Position numbers and translations under genes: made by a program. Shown here in pieces: positions 1 to 8,723 of a DNA stretch of 41,759 nucleotides (its first letter is position 1; the number at the start of each line of letters is the position of its first letter). The stretch is from Candidatus Zhuqueibacterota bacterium. Its GTDB lineage: Bacteria > Zhuqueibacterota > Zhuqueibacteria > Residuimicrobiales > Residuimicrobiaceae. The stretch lies in the NCBI GenBank assembly GCA_963169875.1, contig CAUJEL010000171.1, positions 1 to 41,759 on the forward strand. Reading direction: 5' to 3'. The notes beneath the pieces were generated by a model, which worked only from the letters and a program-made list of their open reading frames with translations, made no database searches and was not told where the DNA came from.

Positions 1-408
1 GTGAAATGCGAACCATTCGGACAACATTCGGCTGCTCATGCCGCCGCCGAGCAAATGCATGGTGAAGTTGGGCCAGTATTGCGCCTGGATCGAGATTATT
101 CTGAATGGCACGAGTTCAGAGGTGATAAAATCCGCCCAGCCGAAGGCTTTCACGGCGGCGACCGGATGAAATAGATTGCGCCATAAATTATCCCAGCCTG
201 CGGCGTAGGGAAAATCGAGAATGTTCCTGGAGCGGTTCTCCATGGCCATGATGCCATAGCCGCCATGCAGAATCATCGTGATGGGATGCACCAGCGACTG
301 GCTGCCGTAGGTGTAACCCTTATAAAAATAAGCGCTGCGCTGTTGCGCATCACTCGGTGCAAAGGTGAAGAAGAGAAACAGAAGAAAAATATGGATTTTC
401 AGGCGCAT
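1..408 (-). CDS. Secreted hypothetical protein, 3' part cut off by the window edge
   Basis: Only the first 136 codons are present; the reading frame runs off the window at base 1. The start ATG (406-408) is followed by a short basic N-terminus (MRLK) and a strongly hydrophobic stretch ending near 'APSDAQQ', which reads as a Sec signal peptide, so the product is exported to the periplasm or outer membrane. The mature part is rich in aromatic residues and glycine, with segments such as 'WDNLWRNLFHPVAAVKAFGW' and 'PNFTMHLLGGGMSSRMLSEW'. These suggest a membrane-embedded or outer-membrane protein, but I do not recognise the family with confidence. A purine-rich AGGAAA lies roughly 10-15 bases upstream. 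It is oriented like most neighbours but separated from the TonB-like gene by about 470 bases of decayed sequence. Confidence 0.6.
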   Translation of the reverse strand, partial: MRLKIHIFLLFLFFTFAPSDAQQRSAYFYKGYTYGSQSLVHPITMILHGGYGIMAMENRSRNILDFPYAAGWDNLWRNLFHPVAAVKAFGWADFITSELVPFRIISIQAQYWPNFTMHLLGGGMSSRMLSEWFAFH

Positions 409-541
409 CGTCACGGGATGTTTCCTGGACAGGGGGTATTTTCGTGTTTAGTATGAAATTTAACTTTTATCCTGCGAAATGCAAAGAAAAATGTTACCTA
501 TGGAGTCGGAGCAACTAATTTTTGACTAAACAAAAACATAG

Positions 542-830
542 ATGCAGATCCCGCTGCGGTGGGACGGCGACACGACCAATGGCTGGCGCGGCGCCCAATT
601 AGGCGGATTCCCGAAGCAGGGCGGGGTGGTCAAAGATGGCATCCTCACTGTTTTAAAAAACAGCGGCGCAGAGTCACGCAGCGGTGGTGATATCATAAGG
701 GTGAAAAAACATAGACGGCATTCTCACGCGCCTAAAAAGCTTTGGTGCCGAATCGCGCGCCGGGGGTTAAATCATGAGGGTGAGAAAACACCATAACCTT
801 GAACTGGAACGTTTTTTTGAGGCAGGCATC
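542..830 (+). pseudogene. Decayed DUF1080 (3-keto-disaccharide hydrolase-like) gene fragments
   Basis: Conceptual translation from about 545 gives 'DTTNGWRGAQLGGFPKQG', then 'VVKDGILTVLKNSGAESRSG' and 'GDIIRVKKH'. This closely follows the N-terminal pattern of DUF1080 domains (FDGKxxxGWRG ... W.v.DG.L ... GGDI.T...Y.nFEL). The fragment has no proper start and is then interrupted. From 714 the same segment appears again in another frame (DGILTRLKSF, GAESRAGG, stop, IMRVRKHHNLELERFF). The family is secreted sugar-binding or glycoside-processing proteins common in Bacteroidota and Planctomycetota. No intact gene remains; the rest of the region to 881 has no open frame of its own. The identification rests on motif recall, not on a search. 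Confidence 0.5.
635..796 (+). repeat. Diverged 79-bp direct duplication inside the DUF1080 remnant
   Basis: Bases 635-713 and 714-796 are imperfect direct repeats. Each translates as DGILTxLK-x-x-GAESRxGG followed by I(I/M)RV(K/R)KH. The spacing of 79 is not a multiple of three, so the copies are in different frames. The second copy has a stop where the first has aspartate. Many differences are synonymous, so the copies probably come from two diverged paralogues that recombined rather than from a recent slip. Confidence 0.6.
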
Positions 831-881
831 CTGTGCTGTTTTTGGCTGTTCAGGCAGGTCAGCGTGCGGATTTGTCGCAAG

Positions 882-1625
882 TCATTGCTGACTGAAGGTA
901 TAATCGCATCTGGTCCAACAGGTGACAGCCCGCTCCCTGGATCGGGCTGGTTCATATCTGGAGCCGAGAGCAGCCTGCCGTGCGGAGACGGCAAATGCCT
1001 CTCTGCCGGTGGGATTATCGAGGACGATCACGCTGTCCACCTTACCCTCCGTATTGACGCGCACCGAAAGTTGTACAGTAACGCCGGTTTTGTATTTTGC
1101 TTCCGATTTGGGATAAGCGGGCATGGCCATGATGAGCAGCCGCGGTGGTGTCGCGAACCCCCCCATGCCATCGCCGATACCGTCACCCCGTCCGCTGCCG
1201 CTGCCGCTGCCGATACCCGAGCCGCTGCCACTGCCAATGCCGCTGCCGTCGCCGATGCCGATTCCCATGCCGGTATCGGAAGTCGGAATGTTGATGGCGG
1301 TTACCGCAGCGGAATCCACTTCCTTAACCGCGACCGGTGTCCCCATGCGAATATCCGCCAAGGTGACATCGCCGGCTTCGGCTGCGGGGATTTCTTTCTG
1401 CGGACCACCGCCGCCTCCTCCGCCCTCCCCATCTGCATCATCCTTGAAGTAATTGCTCAGATCGAGCAACTGCACGGTGACATTCTTGCCCGTTATGGGT
1501 CTCAGCTCAATGTATTCTTCAGGGATAAACGAGGCAGCAATTCCCAGAATGAGACTGGCGCAAACAAAGGAGACGATCAGATGGAGATTATCGGCGCGCG
1601 CATTATATCTGGATTCAACATTCAT
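882..1625 (-). CDS. TonB-family energy transducer protein
   Basis: 247 residues. After a short cytoplasmic N-terminus comes one membrane anchor at about residues 13-34 (LHLIVSFVCASLILGIAASF), then a periplasmic linker, then a C-terminal domain from about residue 160. There 'MPAYPKSEAKYKTGVTVQL', 'VNTEGKVDSVIVLDN' and a final 'DYTFSQQ' match the TonB C-terminal fold (YP..A...G.V...V...G.V..V.V ... Y.F). TonB proteins use the ExbB/ExbD proton motor to open outer-membrane transporters. The linker is unusual: instead of the Pro/Lys-rich spacer it has a seven-glycine run (about residues 68-74) and a long G-I/G-S/G-D alternation (about residues 118-157) encoded by GGCAGC-type hexamer repeats. No ExbB, ExbD or receptor gene is in the window. 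The start ATG at 1623-1625 has only a weak ribosome-binding site. Confidence 0.75.
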   Translation of the reverse strand: MNVESRYNARADNLHLIVSFVCASLILGIAASFIPEEYIELRPITGKNVTVQLLDLSNYFKDDADGEGGGGGGGPQKEIPAAEAGDVTLADIRMGTPVAVKEVDSAAVTAINIPTSDTGMGIGIGDGSGIGSGSGSGIGSGSGSGRGDGIGDGMGGFATPPRLLIMAMPAYPKSEAKYKTGVTVQLSVRVNTEGKVDSVIVLDNPTGREAFAVSARQAALGSRYEPARSRERAVTCWTRCDYTFSQQ

Positions 1626-1731
1626 GGATGAACTCTGATTCTCATCACCTGTATTATTTTTCGCAAATTAGCCAAACGACGTTTGAAAAGCAAGGACTAA
1701 AACGATGTCAGATTCAAACCCTGATCCGGTG

Positions 1732-2210
1732 TCAACGATCGGCGTAATCCTGATTCAATGCACCCATACGGTGCTGCATGCAATCACTGTAGCCATGTTT
1801 ACTCAGAATCCGATTCAAAGCCGATCTTCCTATTTTACGCTGGTTGCCGGAAAATCGTTTCAAAGGTACCGCAGTGGGTAATTCCGGAGTCGCCAGTCTG
1901 TCGGGATTGGCCGGGGCGCCCAACACGACGGCGGTTGAGCAGTATGCAGATGCAGCTTCGTGTGCTTTCAAATCTCCTCTATCCAGCATCTGCCCAATAC
2001 TTTTTTGTTTTTCAATAAAAATCCTTCCGCTTCAATCTTTGTATGAAATTTCATGGCATTATCCTGAAACTCGCTCCATTCTTTGCCAAAACAAAATCTC
2101 ATCATTTCCTGAAGCTGTGGATTACTGATTGCCCCATTATTAGATAGTTCTTTGATTTTGACCAGATAAAGTGGGTGATGATTGTTGGTGACCGATGCTA
2201 TAAGGAACAT
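1732..2210 (-). pseudogene. Small gene of unknown function, split by a -1 frameshift in an A-rich run
   Basis: The first frame starts at ATG 2208-2210 behind a good Shine-Dalgarno (CAGGAGAG, 4-5 bases away) and reads MFLIASVTNNHHPLYLVKIK... to a stop at 1968. At the A5-C-A6 run (about 2002-2013) the neighbouring frame continues naturally as 'QKSIGQMLDRGDLKAHEAAS' and runs to 1732. Joined, the product would be about 160 residues: 'LYLVKIKELSNNGAISNPQL' near the start and 'RFSGNQRKIGRSALNRILSK' near the end. I do not recognise the family. One missing A in the run would explain the break, so this may be a pseudogene, an assembly error, or programmed frameshifting; no canonical slippery heptamer is present. 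Confidence 0.4.
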
Positions 2211-2270
2211 TTTTGCTCTCCTGCTGGCCTATAGGTTCTGTATCGACTATAGTATAATTTGGACCGCCCC

Positions 2271-2340
2271 CCTCTGCTCCTTTCGGCAGAGGCACGAAGC
2301 TATCGATTCCGCCCAGGGAAGGGAATCCCTGGGCGATCGA
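2271..2340. other. Two adjacent GC-rich stem-loops
   Basis: CCTCTGC (2271-2277) pairs with GCAGAGG (2286-2292) around an 8-base loop. CGCCCAGGGA (2310-2319) pairs perfectly with TCCCTGGGCG (2326-2335), extended by TCGAT/ATCGA across a 2-base bulge. They lie downstream of the stop of the giant beta-helix gene and about 60 bases upstream of the small frameshifted gene, all on the minus strand. They could end transcription of the large gene, although neither has a U-tract. A TATACT box (minus strand, about 2247-2252) follows them and could start the small gene. Confidence 0.45.
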
Positions 2341-2492
2341 AAATGTGCGAGAAAAACCGACTTTATTTGCTCCAAATGATCTGATTCTGAAGCATTGTCA
2401 TATTCCCAACCGTAGCTTATACAGGTTTTGAATCTCCTCTGGAGGTTTGGCGCGATCAGCTTTAATTTAGATTCCTCGAAATGACATAAACG

Positions 2493-5400
2493 TCATCGAA
2501 GAAGCATCAGCTTGCGTATTTTTTTATAGTCTGGTGCTTCCATTTTACAATAATAAACGCCAGTTGCCACCCTCTGACCGCTGTGTCCCCGGCCATCCCA
2601 GGATAGCTGATGAAATCCTGGCTTTACGGTTTGATCAACCAACGTCTTGACCAATTGTCCCATAATATTGTATATTTTGATAGTTACCTGTGCTGCCTCC
2701 GGCACTTGATAACGGATCACGGTTTCGCCATTGAACGGATTGGGATAATTTTGTCCCAAATTAAAGGACTTGGGAATTTCAATTTGTGAATCTGCCACTT
2801 TGGTTATCCTGGGCGGTGCCGGAGGCAGGGTTCCGTATTCATGATAAAAGGAAGCTAATAAAGTGTTTCTCGTTTCCAGGGAAAGTGTATCCAATACATC
2901 CACTTCTTTTCCAAAGCTGATATCCCCTTCACAAAGCATGGCAATCCATTCGCCTTGGCCCGGTTGCAATGAATCCGTCAACATATAAGTGTTTTTTTCC
3001 TGGTCCCAGTTGTACATTCCAGCCATTGCCCCTCTAGGTGAAACATATATTTCATCCAGACCAAGGGTACGATGTAATCCACCGATCAAATGCCAACCAG
3101 GCAGATAATGATCTCGCCGTTCAAGCTTCATTTCTCCAGCGCGAACGACTGTGACCGGGCTCGCCACACCCAACCAATATCCCCTGCCAAAGTTCAGGGT
3201 TTCGGCTGGTTCATAAATCCTGTTGACCGGATTCCAGCAGAATGCCTGACTGCCAACCGGTAACAAGCTGGCAAGGGAATCCTCCGACACTGCGTTCATT
3301 AATGAAATCAGATACCAGCCCGCAGCGGGGTACTGGTATCTGGCGTTAAATATAAGCAAATCAGGATTATTGGGAACACTTTCCATATTTCCGACGCTGT
3401 CGGTTGCGACGGTATAAAAAGCATACGAATGATCCGGCTGTGCGATGTAATTAGCCGATAATGAGGAGCCGGCTATTTGCCATGAGGAGTACGGCCCGCC
3501 ATTTTCAGAGATATAAATGGTGCATGTCTTGATGCCAGCGCCTGAAGAATCATCCATTGCCTGCCAGATAAGAGAAAAATCGTTGCTTGCTGTTGTATCG
3601 GCATAAGCTGTGATCCGGCTTGACGGCGGCTGGCTATCGAGTGTGTTAAAAACGGTGTTGGTCATCAATGGCCGGTTGACATCAAAAACGATGCTGGCGC
3701 GGTTATGAATTTGCGTGCCAGAGGGCCGTTTCAGTGCGTCGATTGTAAACTCAACATGCCCTTCTCCTTGCGGTGGTGTGCGATTGGGAGGCAGTAAATC
3801 CGCCAATTCGCCCGAATCCACATGCTTGCCGAGGAAATGCCAGTCTGCAATGCCAGTACTCTGATCCACGGCTGCGCGAACCGCCATGGTGGTCGAATCC
3901 GTCAGAACAACCGAGAAATCGAGCGATTTACTTCCCGGGCCAATATGGAGAAGCGTGTCGCCGAACTGGATATCGCCAAAAGTCAATGTCGTCCAATCGA
4001 GATCGGCATCCAGCGTATCGCGAATGGAGATTTCCTGGGCGGGTGCGGTAGCGTTTGCCAGGTTTTCAAAATAAACGAGATAAGTAAGCGGCTCATCTAT
4101 GGGCAGCGCGTTGGTCCCGCCATATCCCTCTGGCCCGGCTTTTTCGTTGGGATCGATGGAGGTGAGAATTTCTACTTCAAAGGGATCGAATTGTATATCG
4201 TCCGGGAAACAGACTTGATCTTCACCCTGATAGAAATCCTGGAAAGGACTCAATGAGGGATATGAACTCTCGAAGTTGTCATTTAAATTAGGATTACTAT
4301 TGATATGACTATAAAGAAGAATATTAGGTGAACAGGGGTCCGCACAATCCTTCGGAAGAATGACGACCTGGCTACTACTAAGACAACCACTGGGCAATGT
4401 TGCAGGGTCAATTCCAAATGCAAGTGCAAATTCATCTGCACGATATGGCTCATCTTCCCCTTCATCAACGAATCCCCCTATTATATTTGCTCCCTTTTTA
4501 TCTTGAGCTATCGAATCTGGAGCAGTAATACAGTCTCCGCCTACATCTGTATATGCCCGAATACTAAACTGTTTTCCAAGAGTAATTAGTTGAGCGTCTG
4601 TCACATCATTCCTCAACCAATAGCCATCTGCAAAGACGCTTTGAAGGATGCGAGTACAGATGGTTACACCGGGAATGTCACCTTTTCGAGTTTCGAGTAT
4701 CACCCCATCGTCGTTGAGGTCTTTCATTCTTTCGGTTTTATAAATTTCAAAATGCTGCTCGGTTTCTGGGTAGACTTTACGCTTTTTAGGGTTTTCTGTC
4801 GAAATAAAAGTATAAACAATACCCCCCAGATGAAAATAAGGATGGCGTCGACGCCAACGCCAATAACGAATCGTTGGTGGACTTGTATTTCTATTAACGG
4901 AGTATTCCCAGCCTTTTTCGTCGTTGATGGTGACATACAACCGATTTTGGGAATTCAGGATCAGGTCCGCATCTGGTATTCTTATCTGCGCTACCAGTTC
5001 TCGTTCTTCAACAGGGCCTGTAACATCCAGTACATTTAATACCATCGCTGTTGCCAGGTTGATAGTTTCCACCAAATAGACCGGCGTCAATGAAAGCTTT
5101 AGTGTCCGCGTCTCCAGTCTTTCCATCCTGCCTAGATAGCACTCTAAGGTCACGATGGAGTCACTCTCGCTCTCCTTGTGATGTGTGGTCAAGTCTGCGA
5201 CATAAGGCTTCTGCAGCTGTGGGGACTCTATTTTTATTTTGAAACAGCGTGGCACACGCAGCAGCAGACTAGCCGAGGGAGCCTCCCGGCTCCCTGAATT
5301 TCCCACAGTGAGTATCAGGCTGTTCTCTCTGCCAAGGCGAAATTGCCTCCGGCCTGTCAACCTCGACCACAGATTAACCCGACCCTCATCGATTGTAAAC

Positions 5401-8400
5401 GCCGCTGGCAATTTCAACTTTTTGCCGTCCGGGTTGATCACCGCCACATCCCAGGCGCCCAATGAACGATCCGTCAAATCAAGGCTGGCAATGATGCGCG
5501 TGGAATCCACCACTTCCACCTTGTACGCAACAATGTCTTTAAAACCATTCAAATTGAGTTGTACGGCCGCTCCAGGCTGAAATCCCTGCCCATAAATGGT
5601 TAATTGAATGTTGCCCTTATTGGTCCAATTATCGTGCGAAATCGCCACAACACTGGGTATATTACGCAACCAGGGGGCATAGAGTACACGTCCATACTGT
5701 GATGCATCACGGCCATCATAAACAGCCTGGATATTCGAATCATCCCCCTCTGCTTCCATCTCTGTTGTCGTGACCGGACCCCAAAAGTTTTGCGTCGCAT
5801 TTATCAGGCCCCAAGTCAGATTCTGCAAGTCATATTTACGATTATTGAGCAGATGATTCAGTCGAATGAGAAAGTCCGAACCGTCAAATAACTCGATGCC
5901 GTATTCGTTGGCGGTGATCAAATTATTCTCGATGCTGCAGCTTACCGTGGAATGTACTTTTATGCCAGCACCTCCATTCTGATAAATCTGGCAGCCATAA
6001 ATTTTTACATCATCCTCACTACTGAGGACAATCGCGTCGTCTGTGTTGTTAAAAAACCGGCAATCACTGATCTCCGCGCCGCCATTCACCTGCAGTCCGC
6101 TGGAGGCAGAAGAAATGTGGCAATTACGCAACACTGCATTGGCTTCATTACTGATGCGCAAACCCCGCCATGAGGAATCCGCATCAAGTGCTGTAAAGGT
6201 GATCGGTTGCTCTGGAGTACCGATGGCACTGATATGATTGTCAATACTGAGCGATGCGTTACCCCCAAAGCGCAGATTTACACCTGGAGATATCCGCAGA
6301 TCATTGAAAAAATATGTGGATAAAAGGGCATAGTCTCTTGTCTGTTTTCTGAGTAAAATTTCATCATCAATTGGGAATGGATTGCCGATGAGCAGTAACT
6401 CTGAATGACCATTATTTGCACCCGGTAAGTAACTGCTCAAAGTGATCTCTGTCTGGGCGCTGATCCCCAAAGGCCAGAGGTTATTCTCAAAGAGATTTTT
6501 ATCGCCAAGATGGAGCGCCAAAGCCCCGTCGGTGATCAAGGCGGCTGGATTATCCTTGAATACCTGAAGATCGATCGCAATATAACTGCACCCACTGATG
6601 ATCAGACCAGCCTTATAGTTATTAATAAACTGGTTGGGTGTTTTAATTTTCAGGGTATCGCACTGGAGCGTTCTCATCTCCACGCCGATTTGATTTCGCG
6701 TAAAGGTGCAATTGTCAAGAGGCCACCCAGTCATTGTAAAGAGAAATTGAACACCAACATCATTCTCTGAAAACATACAGTCGCGCACAATATTAGGGAA
6801 AAACGGATTATTTAAAGAGATATCTATGGCACTGCCACAATGGGAAATTGAGCAATTCGTTAATTCTACAGCAGCGAGCGAGGTGTTAATACCGTAGAGA
6901 GCATGACGGATTGCAGTATAGCGCAGGACCGTCCGCTGCGAAGACATAATATCCGTCAAGATGTTAATGCCATCCCATTCCTTTTCATCACTCATCTCAT
7001 AGGCTGTCATCATCACGCTGTCGATAGCGGTCCCCATGCTCTCGAATCGGCCTTGAACAGTCAGGCTGACACCCGGATAAAACTGTATGATGACGCCGGG
7101 ATTAATTGTGAGTGCTTGCCCACGGGGCACATTTATATTCTCGGTTACGATGTAAGGATTGAATTCCTTGTTCCAGGAGCCCGAAACAGTGCCACTCCAA
7201 CCCCCGAGTAAAGCACGATCTTTGATCTGCTCTTTTTTTCCGTTGGCATTTTTTAGCTCAAAATAAGTCACACTCAGAAACTGGCCATTGCGAATTTGCA
7301 GTATGCCATCTCCAATCACCTGGCCGATTGCTTCCTGCCTTGCCAGACTTGTCCACTCCTCATCGATCTCCTTCAATATTTTAGTACGTGCCTCACTTTC
7401 CTCTTTTGTTGACAATTTGCTTACCGTTCTGTTTAGCCGTTCATGGAGGCTGTTTTTTATCGTTAAACCAGGTAGTACATCCAAAGCGATCGAGCCTGTG
7501 AAGACAGCGGATTGATTGGAGGTCTCCCTCAATAGCACCCGTTCACCAAGACTATCTAATGGGCTAAAAAAAACCACGCTGACTGTATCTCTGCTGTCGC
7601 CGTGCAGATTCAGATCTGTATCCTCAAGACGGACAAAGGCCTTTCCAGTGCCTCGGGGATAACTCAGTCCGATCGGTTCGAGTTTCTCATTGGTCAATGC
7701 CAATACGCCTGTAAATCCATTCTCCAGCCTGCCCAGCCATCCGGCATACTTGATCAATCCCAAGCCTGGTTGATCAAGTCCGTCGTAAATTTTGGTGATA
7801 TTACCAGGGTAATTCACCTCATTCATTTCCGTAGTTGTCGGTTCCCCCCAATCATTATACTGGCCATCGAGCGAATCTGAACTGTTGTTGTACCAATCAA
7901 ATTTCCCATTATTGTACAAGGTGCAGTAATTAGCGGAAGTATGGTTATTCTCCCCATAACAATAAATACCATTCATCGTGTTTTGGACAATATAACATTT
8001 TCTAATTTCCACTTCCAAAGGCTGAGCGAATGCACTGGTTGTAATGCCGTTTTTACCATTAGAACCAATATAGCTGTTCTTGATGGAGGAAATGTAATTG
8101 GGATAGTATAACATTTCATCATAGATTACACCGTTTTCTTCATTAGAGATGATATAACAGCTATCAATGCTGGATCCGGGACCTCGGCTTGCAATACCAT
8201 TACGATTATGACGAATGGAAGAATTCTTTACTATGACATTAGTGAAAACCGTGATTCCTATATCAGCAAATTCGACCACCGAATAATTTAACTGGCTCTT
8301 CAAATTGGAAAAGCTCATAGAAAAGTCGATGCCCTGCCAATCACCTGGACTGGCATTGGCTTTGTCGGAGGTAAAAATGACGCTGTCCTGCTTGGTACCC

Positions 8401-8723
8401 TTGGTACGAAGTCTGCCCTTAACCCTGATGCCAAAGCCGCTTTGGAAGCGCACTTGAACACCAGCCTCGATGACGAGGCTGTCCATGAAAGATACCGTAC
8501 AATCGCCATCGACAATATAGGGGCTTTTAGCTTTGGTCCAAATACCCTTTACTTGTCCATGGACAAATTGCCCTGTGTTAACTCTGGCATTATTCACGGG
8601 AATGATTGGGCTGCTTTCCTGCGCAATATCTGACATTTCTTGGGGATTTGAATAGAGGGAAAAAACACAAAAATGAATTAGTAAAAACAGAACGCCAAAA
8701 AGTTGCCCTACTCTCTGTACCAT
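2493..8723 (-). CDS. Giant T9SS-exported beta-helix surface protein (2076 aa)
   Basis: The N-terminus (MVQRVGQLFGVLFLLIHFCV) is a signal peptide. Residues about 40-330 and 480-1010 contain repeated short segments such as 'NSSIRHNRNGIASRG', 'CQIYQNGGAGIKVH' and 'NLITANEYGIELFDGSDF', typical of right-handed parallel beta-helix proteins that bind or cut polysaccharides. An IPT/TIG-like Ig domain follows near 1020-1115. At about 1520 the motif 'SIDPNEKAGPEGYG' opens a DUF11-like conserved domain ending in 'HNRASIVFDVN'. An fn3/Ig-like domain follows (about 1700-1790). The last ~91 residues (NLGQNYPNPFNGETVI ... RKLMLLR) are a T9SS sorting domain, so the mature protein should be surface-attached or released. 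Start ATG at 8723 has AGAGGGG 7-9 bases upstream. No catalytic residues can be assigned. It is probably monocistronic. Confidence 0.85.
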   Translation of the reverse strand: MVQRVGQLFGVLFLLIHFCVFSLYSNPQEMSDIAQESSPIIPVNNARVNTGQFVHGQVKGIWTKAKSPYIVDGDCTVSFMDSLVIEAGVQVRFQSGFGIRVKGRLRTKGTKQDSVIFTSDKANASPGDWQGIDFSMSFSNLKSQLNYSVVEFADIGITVFTNVIVKNSSIRHNRNGIASRGPGSSIDSCYIISNEENGVIYDEMLYYPNYISSIKNSYIGSNGKNGITTSAFAQPLEVEIRKCYIVQNTMNGIYCYGENNHTSANYCTLYNNGKFDWYNNSSDSLDGQYNDWGEPTTTEMNEVNYPGNITKIYDGLDQPGLGLIKYAGWLGRLENGFTGVLALTNEKLEPIGLSYPRGTGKAFVRLEDTDLNLHGDSRDTVSVVFFSPLDSLGERVLLRETSNQSAVFTGSIALDVLPGLTIKNSLHERLNRTVSKLSTKEESEARTKILKEIDEEWTSLARQEAIGQVIGDGILQIRNGQFLSVTYFELKNANGKKEQIKDRALLGGWSGTVSGSWNKEFNPYIVTENINVPRGQALTINPGVIIQFYPGVSLTVQGRFESMGTAIDSVMMTAYEMSDEKEWDGINILTDIMSSQRTVLRYTAIRHALYGINTSLAAVELTNCSISHCGSAIDISLNNPFFPNIVRDCMFSENDVGVQFLFTMTGWPLDNCTFTRNQIGVEMRTLQCDTLKIKTPNQFINNYKAGLIISGCSYIAIDLQVFKDNPAALITDGALALHLGDKNLFENNLWPLGISAQTEITLSSYLPGANNGHSELLLIGNPFPIDDEILLRKQTRDYALLSTYFFNDLRISPGVNLRFGGNASLSIDNHISAIGTPEQPITFTALDADSSWRGLRISNEANAVLRNCHISSASSGLQVNGGAEISDCRFFNNTDDAIVLSSEDDVKIYGCQIYQNGGAGIKVHSTVSCSIENNLITANEYGIELFDGSDFLIRLNHLLNNRKYDLQNLTWGLINATQNFWGPVTTTEMEAEGDDSNIQAVYDGRDASQYGRVLYAPWLRNIPSVVAISHDNWTNKGNIQLTIYGQGFQPGAAVQLNLNGFKDIVAYKVEVVDSTRIIASLDLTDRSLGAWDVAVINPDGKKLKLPAAFTIDEGRVNLWSRLTGRRQFRLGRENSLILTVGNSGSREAPSASLLLRVPRCFKIKIESPQLQKPYVADLTTHHKESESDSIVTLECYLGRMERLETRTLKLSLTPVYLVETINLATAMVLNVLDVTGPVEERELVAQIRIPDADLILNSQNRLYVTINDEKGWEYSVNRNTSPPTIRYWRWRRRHPYFHLGGIVYTFISTENPKKRKVYPETEQHFEIYKTERMKDLNDDGVILETRKGDIPGVTICTRILQSVFADGYWLRNDVTDAQLITLGKQFSIRAYTDVGGDCITAPDSIAQDKKGANIIGGFVDEGEDEPYRADEFALAFGIDPATLPSGCLSSSQVVILPKDCADPCSPNILLYSHINSNPNLNDNFESSYPSLSPFQDFYQGEDQVCFPDDIQFDPFEVEILTSIDPNEKAGPEGYGGTNALPIDEPLTYLVYFENLANATAPAQEISIRDTLDADLDWTTLTFGDIQFGDTLLHIGPGSKSLDFSVVLTDSTTMAVRAAVDQSTGIADWHFLGKHVDSGELADLLPPNRTPPQGEGHVEFTIDALKRPSGTQIHNRASIVFDVNRPLMTNTVFNTLDSQPPSSRITAYADTTASNDFSLIWQAMDDSSGAGIKTCTIYISENGGPYSSWQIAGSSLSANYIAQPDHSYAFYTVATDSVGNMESVPNNPDLLIFNARYQYPAAGWYLISLMNAVSEDSLASLLPVGSQAFCWNPVNRIYEPAETLNFGRGYWLGVASPVTVVRAGEMKLERRDHYLPGWHLIGGLHRTLGLDEIYVSPRGAMAGMYNWDQEKNTYMLTDSLQPGQGEWIAMLCEGDISFGKEVDVLDTLSLETRNTLLASFYHEYGTLPPAPPRITKVADSQIEIPKSFNLGQNYPNPFNGETVIRYQVPEAAQVTIKIYNIMGQLVKTLVDQTVKPGFHQLSWDGRGHSGQRVATGVYYCKMEAPDYKKIRKLMLLR

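Noticed and set aside
774-1631. Long plus-strand open frame of 285 codons
   Set aside because: It is antisense to the TonB-like gene; its alanine/aspartate-rich stretch is the reverse reading of the glycine/serine hexamer repeats, and it has no family resemblance.
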